A stretch of DNA of 64,000 nt, taken from positions 682,001 through 746,000 of the forward strand of contig OZ219863.1 of the NCBI GenBank assembly GCA_964291445.2. The letters run 5' to 3'. The notes below the pieces were generated by a model. That model searched no databases and was not told the DNA's origin. It saw only the letters and a program-made list of their open reading frames with translations. The position numbers were made by a program, and so were the translations under genes. Source of the stretch: JAPOXR01 sp964291445. GTDB lineage: Bacteria; Pseudomonadota; Alphaproteobacteria; Rhodobacterales; Rhodobacteraceae. Positions within the stretch are counted from its first letter, which is position 1, and each line of letters opens with the position of its first letter. Positions 55,576 through 64,000 of the stretch are shown one piece after another.

Positions 55576-56595
55576 GGCTCAGTTTACAAATCGTATGCGT
55601 TCGTAGTATGTTCATGAGTAGAACAGGAGACGATCATGGATCACAAAGAGTTTCAGGAATGGCTGTCGGGGATTGCCCTGCTCAGCCGGGAACAACGCCT
55701 TGAGGTCGAAGCGGTACTCTCTGGATCCTCGCAGGAATCGGCGTCGCTGGCGGCGATCGAGGCGGCGGTGGGCGAAGACCGCCAATGTCCCCGTTGCCAT
55801 GCGCCGGGTGCGGTCTTGCGCGGCAGATCCCGCGGTCTTCGGCGCTACCAGTGCAAGCGTTGCGGCCGGACCTTCGGTGCCAGGGCCGGGACACCCTTGT
55901 CTGGGCTTCACCACAAGGAGAAATGGCTGGAGTACGGCGACTGTCTTGCCGAAGGCATGACCATTCGCCAATCGGCCGAGCATTGCCGGATTGCCGTCAA
56001 TACCGCGCATCGCTGGCGGCACCGGTTTCTTGCCACGCAAGGCCGGGGCCCCGGCAAGCTCACCGGTATCGTCGAGGCCGACGAGGCCTATATCCTGGAG
56101 AGCCGCAAGGGCGAGCGAGGCCTGGACCGCAAGCCGCGCCGCCGTGGCGGCAAGGCAGCCAAGCGCGGCCTGTCGGATGAACAGGTTCCGGTACTGGTAG
56201 CTGCCGACCGTAGCGGCATGACGGTCAGTGCGACACTTCCAGCGGTCAATTCCGATACCCTGCGCCAGGTCATCGGACCGGTGGTGGATGGTGATATCGT
56301 GCTGGTGAGTGATGGCCACCGTGCCTATCCGCCATGCGCACGGGCAATGGGGGTCCGCCATGAAGCCCTGAACCTGTCAAATGGAGAGCGGGTCCGAGGC
56401 GCCTTTCATATCCAGACTGTGAACAGCCGGCACAGCCAGTTGAAGGATTTCCTGCGGCGCTACCGGGGTATCGCCACCAAGTATCTCGACAACTATTTGC
56501 GATGGTTTCACCGCATTGAACTGGAGAAGGCCTCGTCACGCAGCTGTCTTGCGGCAGCGATCGACAGATCATGCATACGATTTGTAAACTGAGCC
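55576..56595 (+). mobile_element. IS1595-family insertion sequence
   Basis: 1,020 bp with perfect terminal inverted repeats (GGCTCAGTTTACAAATCGTA at the left, its complement ending at 56595) and an 8-bp target duplication ATACATAA at 55568-55575 and 56596-56603. Eight-bp duplications are typical of IS1595. It inserted into the autotransporter gene close to its 5' end. Confidence 0.92.
55636..56592 (+). CDS. IS1595-family transposase
   Basis: This 318-residue transposase has an N-terminal zinc ribbon (CPRCHAPGAVLRG ... YQCKRCGRTF), then the ISXO2-like catalytic domain: GIVEADEAYILE (first Asp), IVLVSDGHRAYPPCARA (second Asp) and HIQTVNSRHSQLKDFLRRYR for the third position (N-H region). The frame is intact and ends 3 bp inside the right inverted repeat, so the IS could still move. 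Confidence 0.92.
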   Translation: MDHKEFQEWLSGIALLSREQRLEVEAVLSGSSQESASLAAIEAAVGEDRQCPRCHAPGAVLRGRSRGLRRYQCKRCGRTFGARAGTPLSGLHHKEKWLEYGDCLAEGMTIRQSAEHCRIAVNTAHRWRHRFLATQGRGPGKLTGIVEADEAYILESRKGERGLDRKPRRRGGKAAKRGLSDEQVPVLVAADRSGMTVSATLPAVNSDTLRQVIGPVVDGDIVLVSDGHRAYPPCARAMGVRHEALNLSNGERVRGAFHIQTVNSRHSQLKDFLRRYRGIATKYLDNYLRWFHRIELEKASSRSCLAAAIDRSCIRFVN

Positions 56596-56603
56596 ATACA
56601 TAA

Positions 56604-57235
56604 TGAGGTGTGCCGACAACGCCTTTGGGAAATAGCCCGCCCGTCTCGACCCTGGCTGCCTTGCTGTCCCAGCTTCCGTCGTAGAGATCGGCATAGTTGT
56701 CGGCGACCTTGGCGCCCTTCAGCCAGTAGATCGACGCGCCGGTTTCGGACGACCGGGTCCCGGTGTTCGCCCGGATATTGGTCGCCGCAGTCGAGCCGAG
56801 GACCGTGAAGCGATTGCCGCAGCTATCGGTGATCTCGCTGGGGCCGGCCTTGGCGCGGGTTTGCACGAAGGTGTTGTAAGTTGCGATATTGGTCGCGGTC
56901 GCGTCGAGCGTGGTCGAGGTCACGAACATCAGCCGGAAATTTGCCCCGCTGGTGAGGCCCGATGGCTTCAAGCCCCAGTTATAGGGAACCGTGTATGAGC
57001 CGTCGGCATTGGCATTGGCCGAGGCGCACTCGACCTGGGCCTCCGCCCCGGTCGCAAATATCGCCAGTAGCGGCAGAACGAGCAATGCAGCAGCGAGTTC
57101 GCGGCGCAGACATTGGGCGGCAGGAAGAAGGCCCAAATCGGGGTGGGCGAAGAAATGAAGGAGCCGCCAGGCGTCGGAATGACGGCCAGCGGGAGTGCAG
57201 GTGCTTGGCAACAATAACGTACGGGTAGACAACAT
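56604..57235 (-). pseudogene. Giant autotransporter, N-terminal fragment
   Basis: From the ATG at 57235 this fragment encodes a long signal peptide (hydrophobic core AALLVLPLLAIFATG, cleavage near GAEAQ) and the start of the passenger: ECASANANADGSYTVPYNWG, RLMFVTSTTLDATATNIAT, and ASIYWLKGAKVADNYADLYD. It ends at VVGTPHYV where the IS inserted; the next residues (LTGSENDGTHRP) resume beyond the IS. The frame runs on into IS sequence to a stop at 56270. A ribosome-binding site is not obvious. Confidence 0.8.
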
Positions 57236-57386
57236 CCGGATAGCAAATCTTGAAACTTGACCAAATAACTGAGCGGTTTCGCGCCAGGCACAAACACCTT
57301 GCACACTCCAGTCAGTATCTGCACATGACAGGAGATATCCTCAGTGCCTGGAACGAACCCCCACCCCCAAAGCAGCGACAGCATAC

Positions 57387-57725
57387 GTGTCCCTGTGGCG
57401 AAATGAAACCGATTTCACCGATGAGGAGTGGCAATCGGTCGAACCGCTTTTACCGCCGGCCGTCAGTATGGGACGCCCTCGCAGCACCTGCCTGCGAGAG
57501 GCCATGAACGCCATCCAGTACATGCTTGACAGGTTGGCAGTGGCGGGCAATTCCACCATGTTTTCGCCATGTGCCTCCATCCAGAGCGCGTTCCTGGCCT
57601 GGCATGAAGACAGGACCATCAAGGGCATCCTCGATGCGTTGTGCGGCCATGACCACCGGCTCTCGGGACGCGCCGACCGCCGGAATCGATTGATGCGCGA
57701 CCATGCGGCCTTCCAGGAGCCGTGA
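57387..57725 (+). pseudogene. IS5-family transposase remnant
   Basis: The frame opens with TDEEWQSVEPLLPPAVSMGR and REAMNAIQYML, the N-terminal DUF4096 region of IS5-type transposases. From there it drifts (SAFLAWHEDRTIKGILDALC still aligns loosely) and stops at 57725. The catalytic domain and the IS ends are missing. Confidence 0.65.
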
Positions 57726-57779
57726 AGGAGGGGAATGATGGCGGAGCAAACGGGGAAATCGCGAACAGGCAACAAGGTG

Positions 57780-58351
57780 CATCATGAAACAAACTGCCAT
57801 TGGCCACCTGCCGGATATTGTTCTCGAGGCCGAAGGCAGAGATGTCGTCGCCGACCGCCGGCCAAGGACCGGAGTATTGACCTGTCTGGAGACGACGGGA
57901 ATTCCCTGTCCCGGCAGCAATTGCAGGTGATTGACGTCGAATTTCGTCACTTGCAGATGCGCGATCGGCCCCTCCCGATGCAGGTGGAAGAGGTTGCCCA
58001 TGGCGACGACATGGCCGGGATGCTCGACCTGCCACCAGTGACACTGCAACGGGTCAGGACGGCCCGCGCCGAGGCGGGAGCCTCTGCTCGACACCGGCCC
58101 CGGACCACATCGGCAATCATTCTGCCAGGCACCGGCTGCCACTTGGTCAACACCCTGGGCCTGGCAGTCTCCTTCCCATCGAAGCGATCGGGCAGCCTGC
58201 CGACAATCAACTCGGCGCTGCCATCGTGTTCGGCCATGTCAAACGCGTCGTAGCCCTCCCGGACGTAGTCGGCCAGGACATTGGCGCCGGCATCCAAATC
58301 GAGTGGGGCGCCGCTGCGCTCATTGTCGGTCGGTTGCCACAACCGGGTCAC
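57780..58351 (-). pseudogene. Aldo/keto reductase remnant
   Basis: Three frames on the minus strand read in order as one aldo/keto reductase. First frame: LDLDAGANVLADYVREGYDA, FDMAEHDGSAELIVGRLPDR and ARPRVLTKWQPVPGR (58351 to about 58080). Next frame: DPLQCHWWQVEHPGHVVAMG, IAHLQVTKFDVNHLQLL and GQGIPVVSRQVN. Then GLENNIRQVANGSL in a third. The conserved Tyr of the DHY motif reads D (EHDGSAE). The C-terminal third is missing. The gene is dead by at least two frameshifts. Confidence 0.7.
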
Positions 58352-58530
58352 GATCTTCGGGATGTGGCGGGATGATGCGCCCCGGCGAGGCGCTGGCCAT
58401 GGCGGCGGGGTCCCGTGCGGCTTGCTGCAAGGCAGACCCGCATCAACGGTTGTTCAGCGCAACCCGCTTGATGTCCGGACACATTTCCGGAACTGTGGCA
58501 TCGTGGAGCGCGTTGCCGGGAGAATTGCAG
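58352..58530. other. Intergenic region before the SDR gene
   Basis: About 180 bp between the dead reductase and the SDR gene. It should hold the promoter of the plus-strand run that follows; no motif is clear. Confidence 0.4.
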
Positions 58531-59307
58531 ATGACACGGGAGAGTGGCCGCATCGTGTTGCTGACCGGTGCCTCGAGGGGCATCGGCGCTGCGATTGCCC
58601 GGTCGCTGCTCGAGTCCCGGTTCCGTGTCATTCTGCACCACCGGGGACGGCCCGGGAGCCTTGCCGGGGCCAGGAAAGCCGCCAATGGCTTCGGGGACGA
58701 GGCGTGTGCCCTGCTGGCCGCGGATTTCGAGGATAACGACGCCACCGAGCAGTTGTGGCGTGACGCGGTGTCGGTCTGGGGGCGGGTCGACACCCTGGTC
58801 CTCAATGCCGCAACCATGATCCCGTCCGGCGGCATCGGCGACAGCGACGCCGCCTGGACCCATGCCTGGAACACCCAGCTGCAGGTCAATGTTCGGGCAC
58901 CCTCGCTGCTGATGCGCGCCGCCGTCCGGCATTTCCAGCAGCAGGGAGGCGGCGTGATCATCACCATGTCCAGCTGGGTTGCCCAGCAAGGCGTCACCAA
59001 CCCCTCGATGCTGGCCTATGCCGCCTCGAAGGGCGCAATTCGCGCCGCCGCCCAATCCATCGCCCGGGGCTATGCCAGGGACAACATCCTGAGCCACATC
59101 ATCGCACCGGGAATCGTGCGGACCAGGATGTCCGAGGATTTTGCCGCCTTGCAGGGTGGCGAGGACGCGGTCACCGCGTCGCTGGCTATGGGGGAATGGG
59201 TGCCGCCGTCGGAGGTTGCCGAACTGGTAACCTTCCTCGCGGCCGGCACATCGAGGCACCTGTCAGGTGCTACTCTCGACGTGAACGGCGCAACCTACAT
59301 ACGATAG
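58531..59307 (+). CDS. SDR family oxidoreductase
   Basis: This 258-residue classical short-chain dehydrogenase has VLLTGASRGIGAAIARSL (cofactor motif), TLVLNAATMIPSGG, catalytic Ser in IITMSSWVAQQG and Tyr/Lys in LAYAASKGAIRAAAQSIARG, and HIIAPGIVRTRM. I use the ATG at 58531, 10 nt after GGGAGA. It heads a tightly spaced run and acts on an alcohol or ketone that cannot be named from sequence. Confidence 0.85.
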   Translation: MTRESGRIVLLTGASRGIGAAIARSLLESRFRVILHHRGRPGSLAGARKAANGFGDEACALLAADFEDNDATEQLWRDAVSVWGRVDTLVLNAATMIPSGGIGDSDAAWTHAWNTQLQVNVRAPSLLMRAAVRHFQQQGGGVIITMSSWVAQQGVTNPSMLAYAASKGAIRAAAQSIARGYARDNILSHIIAPGIVRTRMSEDFAALQGGEDAVTASLAMGEWVPPSEVAELVTFLAAGTSRHLSGATLDVNGATYIR

Positions 59308-59315
59308 GAGGCATC

Positions 59316-59822
59316 ATGGACAGCATGCGCATCGCCGACCGCTTTCGGATCGAGGAGACGCTGGTCAGCTATTGCCTGTACCTGGACCGGATGGACCTGG
59401 CCGCGCTGGCCGCGCTGTTTACCGGCGATTGCGTCGTCGATTACGGTGACGATCCCCGGCTGCAATCGACGGGCTCGGATTGCCTGGCCAAATCGCTGGA
59501 GCGCATGTGGCGCTGGAGCCGCACCTCGCACCATCTCTCCAACATCCTGGTCGATTTTGCCGACCGCGACACCGCCCATTGCACCAGCTACGTTCATGCC
59601 TGGCACGAGCGCGCCGACGGCACGAGTGCAACCATTCTCGGCCAGTATCACGACACCGTCATCCGTCGCGCCGATCGCTGGCGCATCCACCGCCGCCGGA
59701 TGGTGATGAACGGGTGCGATGCCGGCTTCACGGTACCAATACATCGGCTGGACCGGCAGGGGCCGCCGGATGGCTGGATCGCCCCCGACATTGACAGGCC
59801 GGCATCCATGCTGCCGGATTGA
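59316..59822 (+). CDS. SnoaL-like/NTF2-fold protein
   Basis: This 168-residue protein of the nuclear transport factor 2 fold has IEETLVSYCLYLDRMDLAAL and ALFTGDCVVDYGD near the start, SHHLSNILVDFADRDTAHC in the middle and HRRRMVMNGCD at the end, the usual SnoaL_4 layout found in ring-hydroxylating or dehydratase proteins. AGGAGG lies 5 nt before the ATG at 59316. It is 8 bp after the SDR stop, so they are one operon and may act on the same substrate. Confidence 0.78.
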   Translation: MDSMRIADRFRIEETLVSYCLYLDRMDLAALAALFTGDCVVDYGDDPRLQSTGSDCLAKSLERMWRWSRTSHHLSNILVDFADRDTAHCTSYVHAWHERADGTSATILGQYHDTVIRRADRWRIHRRRMVMNGCDAGFTVPIHRLDRQGPPDGWIAPDIDRPASMLPD

Positions 59823-59841
59823 ACAGGAAGGCGCCAGGCTC

Positions 59842-60738
59842 ATGACCCCGAATGCGCGTCCCGCATGGGAGATGGAAGAGCCGGAATGGCGAGCATTGAT
59901 CAACCGGGTTCGTGCCGGGCGAACCCTGAAGCCCGCAGCCTGGCCCGGCGACGCCCGCGCCGCCGTGGCCCTGTCTTTCGATTGCGATCACGAAGCCTAC
60001 GAACTGGGCGCCGGTGGCCGGTCGGTCGGGCGCCTGGCATGGGGGGAATTCGGTCGCCGGGTCGGCGTGCCGCGCATACTCGAATGCCTTTCGAAATACG
60101 AGGTGACAGCAAGTTTCTTCATGCCGGCCGTGGTGGCACTGATCGATCCCGATGAGCCGAGACGCATCCGGGATCATGGCCACGAGATCGGCATGCATGG
60201 CTGGATACACGAAAACAATTCCCGGCTGACATACCAGCAGGAGCGCCGGCTGATGCTGCGTGCGCACGAGACGCTGGAGAAGGCAACCGGCACGGCGCCA
60301 GTCGGGTTCCGCTCGGCAAACTGGGACATCGGACCCGGCACCATGCGCATCGTCAGGGAGTTGGGGCTGGCATATGACAGCTCCATGATGGCCGACGACT
60401 CCTGCTACGAGATCCTGGTTGATGGCGAGCCGAGCGGGGTGGTCGAGGTGCCGGTCGAGTGGTTGCGGGACGATGCCGTCTACCTGATGTTCAACCGGTC
60501 GACCCCGGCCACCCGGCCCTACGCAACACCCGATGACGTATTCGACATTTTCAGACGTGAATTCGACGCCGCGTTCGACGAGGGCGGGCTGTTTCAGCTG
60601 GTGATGCATCCCTTCGTCATCGGCTACCGCTCCCGGATCTGGATCCTCGAGGCGTTGATTCGCCATGCACGGGAGCGGGGAGATGTCTGGTTCGCCAGCC
60701 ATGCCGAGATTGCCGCCTACGTGAAACAGCATGGCTGA
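59842..60738 (+). CDS. Polysaccharide deacetylase (NodB-homology) family protein
   Basis: This 298-residue CE4-type hydrolase has the metal Asp pair in VALSFDCDHEAYELG, the His pair in HGHEIGMHGWIHENNSRL, and GFRSANWDIGPGT. This type resembles PgdA of Helicobacter and allantoinase PuuE-like proteins, which act on cyclic imides or small amides as well as on sugars. In this catabolic context a small-molecule substrate is more likely than cell-wall glycan. AGGAAG precedes the start. The stop overlaps the next gene by 8 bp. Confidence 0.82.
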   Translation: MTPNARPAWEMEEPEWRALINRVRAGRTLKPAAWPGDARAAVALSFDCDHEAYELGAGGRSVGRLAWGEFGRRVGVPRILECLSKYEVTASFFMPAVVALIDPDEPRRIRDHGHEIGMHGWIHENNSRLTYQQERRLMLRAHETLEKATGTAPVGFRSANWDIGPGTMRIVRELGLAYDSSMMADDSCYEILVDGEPSGVVEVPVEWLRDDAVYLMFNRSTPATRPYATPDDVFDIFRREFDAAFDEGGLFQLVMHPFVIGYRSRIWILEALIRHARERGDVWFASHAEIAAYVKQHG

Positions 60739-61885
60739 ACCGGTTCCCGTGGGGTTGGTGATCAATCCGATTGCCGGCATGGGCGGCAGTGTCGGACTCA
60801 AGGGAACCGATGGCGAAGGGGTGTTGCGGGAGGCGATCGCCCGCGGTGCATCGCCGGTTGCTGCCATCCGGGCGGAGCGAGCCCTGCGGGTCCTGTGCCC
60901 GGCGGTGGGTAGTCCGGTCCGAATTCGAGTCATCACCGGGCCGGGAGAGCTGGGTGAAAGCCTGCTTGGCAGGCTGGGACTTCATCCCCGGGCAACCGGA
61001 ACCGGCGGTGAGATCTCCGGCAGCTGGCGGGATACGGTCGCAGCCGCCAGGGAGATGGAAAGGATCGGCGCCCGGCTGATCCTGTTTGCCGGCGGCGATG
61101 GCACGGCACGGGACATCTTCGCCGCAATCGGCGACCGGGTGCCGGTTGTCGGCATTCCCTGCGGCGTGAAGATGTATTCGGGCGTGTTTGCAAGAAGTCC
61201 CGAGGCAGCCGGCCACCTGGCCCGGGAATTTGTCGAACGGATCGGTGTCGGAGCCGCCATCCGCCTTTCCTTCCTCGCCGAAGTGATGGACATCGACGAG
61301 GATGCCTACCGGTCAGGACATCTTTCCGCCCGACTGCATGGCTACGCAAGCTGCCCGCGCCTGGCAGTCCGGCTGCAGGGGCCGAAGGTCCGCAATTCAC
61401 CGGGACATGATGCCGCCATACGGGCGGCAGCAACAGAGATCGCCGCTGGCATGGCACCAGACCAGGTCAATATCGTTGGTCCCGGGCGCTCGGCCGGGGC
61501 GGTGCCGGAGGCACTTGGACTGCAAGGCACGCTGCTGGGCGTTGATGTCGTGCAGGACCGCAAGATGATCGGACGTGATGTAGGTTCGGACGAAATCGAC
61601 AGGCTGGCTGGTACCGGCCCGATCAGGATCATCCTCGGGGTGATCGGTGGCCAGGGCTACGTGCTCGGTCGCGGCAATCAGCAGATCGGCGCGGCGCTGA
61701 TCCGCAGGGCCGGGCGGGACAATCTGGTGATCATTTCGAGCGAGGAGAAGCTTGCCCGGCTTGCCGGCCGGGCGCTCTACGTCGATAGTGGCGATCCGGA
61801 GCTTGACCGGGAACTGGAGGGATTCGTCGGGGTGCACACCGGTGCCGGGCGAAAAATGATGATGCGGCTCAGCGCCGGACAATGA
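60731..61885 (+). CDS. ATP-NAD kinase family protein (AcoX-like)
   Basis: This 384-residue protein starts VGLVINPIAGMGGSVGLKGT and carries LILFAGGDGTARDIFAAIGD, the GGDGT nucleotide motif of NAD kinases and diacylglycerol kinases, followed by VPVVGIPCGVKMYSGVFA. This branch (AcoX/COG3199) is typically found with 2-oxo-acid or glycine metabolism genes. Its true substrate is unsettled. It precedes gcvPA by 108 bp. Confidence 0.82.
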   Translation: MAEPVPVGLVINPIAGMGGSVGLKGTDGEGVLREAIARGASPVAAIRAERALRVLCPAVGSPVRIRVITGPGELGESLLGRLGLHPRATGTGGEISGSWRDTVAAAREMERIGARLILFAGGDGTARDIFAAIGDRVPVVGIPCGVKMYSGVFARSPEAAGHLAREFVERIGVGAAIRLSFLAEVMDIDEDAYRSGHLSARLHGYASCPRLAVRLQGPKVRNSPGHDAAIRAAATEIAAGMAPDQVNIVGPGRSAGAVPEALGLQGTLLGVDVVQDRKMIGRDVGSDEIDRLAGTGPIRIILGVIGGQGYVLGRGNQQIGAALIRRAGRDNLVIISSEEKLARLAGRALYVDSGDPELDRELEGFVGVHTGAGRKMMMRLSAGQ

Positions 61886-61993
61886 TGCCGGCGGCGGTTG
61901 TGCGTTGCCAGTTCGCCCGGTTGGTGCAACATTGCCGGCATTGCGCGGGGCTGGTGCCCCTGCAATGAACCGACAGCAGGGAGGTAGGATATC

Positions 61994-63406
61994 GTGCCGA
62001 CAAGCCAGCCATTCGTACATCCGTGGATGGCCAATTCCGGGTCCGGCATCAAGGACGAGATGCTGGTCGAGACCGGGGTCGCCACCATCGAGGAGTTGTT
62101 CAGCCAGATCCCGGAGGACCACCGGCGCAAGCACCCGCTCGATCTTCCACCATCGCTCCGTTCGGAAGCCGAGTTGCGCCGACATCTCGTTGCCACCCTG
62201 GACCGGAACCGGAATGCCGAGCAGTATCTGAGTTTCCTGGGCGCAGGATGCTGGCAACACCATGTTCCTGCCGTGGTCGATGAAATCGTTGGCCGAACCG
62301 AGTTCCTGACGCCGGTCTGGGGCTCGCCGCAATCCGATCATGGCCGCAACCAGGCATGGTTCGAATTCAACAGCCAGCTTGGCGAATTGCTGCAGGCCGA
62401 TGTGGTTCAGCTCCCGGTCTACAGCTGGGGATGTGCCATCGGCCATGCCGTGCGCATGGCGGCGCGCATCACCGGTCGCCGCGAGGTGCTGCTCCCCCGT
62501 CACATCGATCCCGAACGCCTGGCGGTGGTGCAATCCTATTGCGAGCCGCCGGACATGCCCGAACATGTCACGATCGTGCAGCTGGCGGCCGACGGCATGA
62601 CCGGCGGGCTTGACCTTGCCGATCTTCGGGCGCGGATCTCGAGCAACACCGCGGCGGTCTATTTCGAGCAACCCGGATATCTCGGGGCCATCGACCCGGC
62701 CGCCGGCGACATCGCCGCCATCGCCCGCAGCCACGGCGCCGAGACCATCGTCGGCGTCGATCCGATCTCGCTCGGCATCCTGAAGGCCCCCGGCGATTAC
62801 GGTGCCGACATCATGGTCGGACCAACGCAGCCCCTGGGCGTGCACATGAATTGCGGTGGCGGGGTCGGCGGTTTCATGGCCTCCCGCGACGAGGAGAGAT
62901 ATGTCCGGGAGTTCAACGGGTTCCTGGTCTCGATTGCCCCGACCCGCAAGAAGGGGGAATTCGGCTTCGGCTTGGCCAGCGCCCACCAAACCTCCTACGG
63001 CATGCGCGAGGATGGCAAGGACTGGACCGGCAACTCGGTTTATCTCTGGGCAATCGCCGGTGCGGTCTACATGTCGCTGCTGGGACCGGAGGGCTTCCGG
63101 GAGGTCGGCGAGTTGATCGTGACGCGGGCCAATCACACCGCCCATCGGCTGGCGCAGATCAACAATGTGCGCATCGGCAGCGCCAGCGGTTTCTTCAAGG
63201 AATTCGTCGTCGATTTCAACGCCACCGGCAGGACGGTCAGCCACATCAACCGAAAGCTGCGCAAGCGGCACCGGATCTTTGGCGGCAAGGATCTCTCCGC
63301 CGAATTCCCGGAAATGGGCCAGAGCGCACTTTACTGCGTGACCGAGATTCATTCGCTGGAGGATATCGACCGGTTGGCACATGCACTCGAGGAGGTCCTG
63401 CCATGA
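61994..63406 (+). CDS. gcvPA: Glycine dehydrogenase (decarboxylating) subunit 1
   Basis: This 470-residue protein is the N-terminal-half homologue of the glycine cleavage P-protein in the two-subunit form. Segments include PFVHPWMANSGSGIKDEMLV, YLSFLGAGCWQHHVPAVVDE, VYFEQPGYLGAIDP and PTQPLGVHMNCGGGVGGFMA. With subunit 2 it decarboxylates glycine and passes the aminomethyl group to lipoyl H-protein. It uses a GTG at 61994 with GGGAGG about 9 nt upstream. It overlaps gcvPB by ATGA. No gcvT or gcvH is in the window and no glycine riboswitch is visible upstream. Confidence 0.88.
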   Translation: MPTSQPFVHPWMANSGSGIKDEMLVETGVATIEELFSQIPEDHRRKHPLDLPPSLRSEAELRRHLVATLDRNRNAEQYLSFLGAGCWQHHVPAVVDEIVGRTEFLTPVWGSPQSDHGRNQAWFEFNSQLGELLQADVVQLPVYSWGCAIGHAVRMAARITGRREVLLPRHIDPERLAVVQSYCEPPDMPEHVTIVQLAADGMTGGLDLADLRARISSNTAAVYFEQPGYLGAIDPAAGDIAAIARSHGAETIVGVDPISLGILKAPGDYGADIMVGPTQPLGVHMNCGGGVGGFMASRDEERYVREFNGFLVSIAPTRKKGEFGFGLASAHQTSYGMREDGKDWTGNSVYLWAIAGAVYMSLLGPEGFREVGELIVTRANHTAHRLAQINNVRIGSASGFFKEFVVDFNATGRTVSHINRKLRKRHRIFGGKDLSAEFPEMGQSALYCVTEIHSLEDIDRLAHALEEVLP

Positions 63407-64000
63407 CCGAAGACAATCTGCGCCGATACCATTCGGCGGTCTGGTCGGAGCCGGTGATCATGGAAATGGGCCATCCGGGACGGCGCGGCCAGATCTACCC
63501 GGCGCCGGAGGAGCGAGTCACCGAAACGGTGGGTACGGCCAGCGAGCTGGTGCCGCCTTCCATGCTGCGGCGGGACCGTCCGGCACTGCCGGAGATGACC
63601 GAACCCGAGGTGCAGCGGCACTACCTGCATCTTTCGCAGGAGACCCTCGGCATGATGGGTGTCTCACTGTTCGGCACCTGCACCATGAAATACAATTCCC
63701 GGCTCGGCGAGACTGTCGCCATGCGCCCGTCAATGGCCGAGCTGCATCCGCTGCAGGATGAACGGACGCTGCAGGGCATCCTCGAGATCATTCACGAATT
63801 CGACCTGATCCTGCGAGAACTTTCCGGGATGGACCAGTTCATCTTCCAGGCGGGCGGCGGCGCCGACGCCGCCTACACCCAGTCGGTGGTGACCCGTGCC
63901 TATCACGCCCATCGCGGGGAGTTGGGCCGGCGAAACGAGATCATCACCTCGATACAGGCCCATCCATGCAACGCGGCAACGGCAGCGGCAGCCGGGTTCA
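63403..64000 (+). CDS. gcvPB: Glycine dehydrogenase (decarboxylating) subunit 2, 5' part
   Basis: An ATG at 63403 overlapping the gcvPA stop opens a frame that runs off the right edge after about 199 codons. SEPVIMEMGHPGRRGQIYPA and VQRHYLHLSQETLGMMGVSL then FGTCTMKYNSRLGE match GcvPB, the PLP-bearing subunit; the PLP Lys would lie beyond the window. The visible part is intact. Confidence 0.88.
   Translation, partial: MTEDNLRRYHSAVWSEPVIMEMGHPGRRGQIYPAPEERVTETVGTASELVPPSMLRRDRPALPEMTEPEVQRHYLHLSQETLGMMGVSLFGTCTMKYNSRLGETVAMRPSMAELHPLQDERTLQGILEIIHEFDLILRELSGMDQFIFQAGGGADAAYTQSVVTRAYHAHRGELGRRNEIITSIQAHPCNAATAAAAGF

Noticed and set aside
61886..61993. Glycine riboswitch before gcvPA
   Set aside because: The 108-bp spacer is too short for the tandem aptamer and I see no matching core; only a Shine-Dalgarno is evident.

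Overview
The window is 64 kb of high-GC bacterial chromosome, most likely from an alphaproteobacterium. The best evidence is the run small basic ORF - murA - DUF2948 - hisD - UPF0262 - low-molecular-weight phosphatase (24784-28937), a gene order typical of that class. Many gene pairs overlap by ATGA. I cannot name a genus.

Layout. 1-10195 is ordinary chromosome: the end of an HflK-like SPFH gene, an ABC-type periplasmic binding protein, a heavy-metal/manganese exporter with a Fur-like operator, two hotdog thioesterases, a MATE exporter, pyrD, kduD and a Rieske oxygenase. 10458-14132 holds three tandem paralogues, each a single-chain fusion of an MNT-type nucleotidyltransferase to a HEPN domain. 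Copies 1 and 2 share an identical 491-bp promoter plus 5' half, while the 3' halves diverge as a mosaic. This is the best candidate for an undescribed system. 14498-24652 holds tRNA-Gly, an MsbA-like exporter, a SNF2 helicase with a SWIM-finger partner, an acyl-CoA ligase and tRNA-Thr. 24784-30815 holds the murA/hisD cluster and a psuK-psuG pair for pseudouridine breakdown.

31209-41021 is one large gene for a phospholipase-D-like/DEAD helicase/DUF3427 protein, opened by nested mobile elements. A group II intron sits in the helicase core. A three-recombinase RIT element sits in the intron, between its domains V and VI. An ISAzo13-type insertion sequence sits in the RIT element's right inverted repeat. 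The intron reverse transcriptase is frameshifted.

41097-48542 is catabolic. A minus-strand cluster resembles ectoine utilisation (EutA-like, M20 deacylase, DoeA-like M24 protein with a 10-nt frameshifting insertion, PLP enzyme). It diverges from a sugar-kinase pair (P-loop kinase, xylulokinase). 48731-48832 is a dead higB toxin remnant. 48948-57235 is a giant Calx-beta autotransporter gene broken by an IS1595-family element with an 8-bp target duplication. An IS5 remnant and a decayed aldo/keto reductase follow.

58531-64000 is a plus-strand operon-like run: SDR, SnoaL-like protein, polysaccharide deacetylase-like protein, ATP-NAD kinase-like protein, then both subunits of the glycine cleavage P-protein; the second runs off the window.
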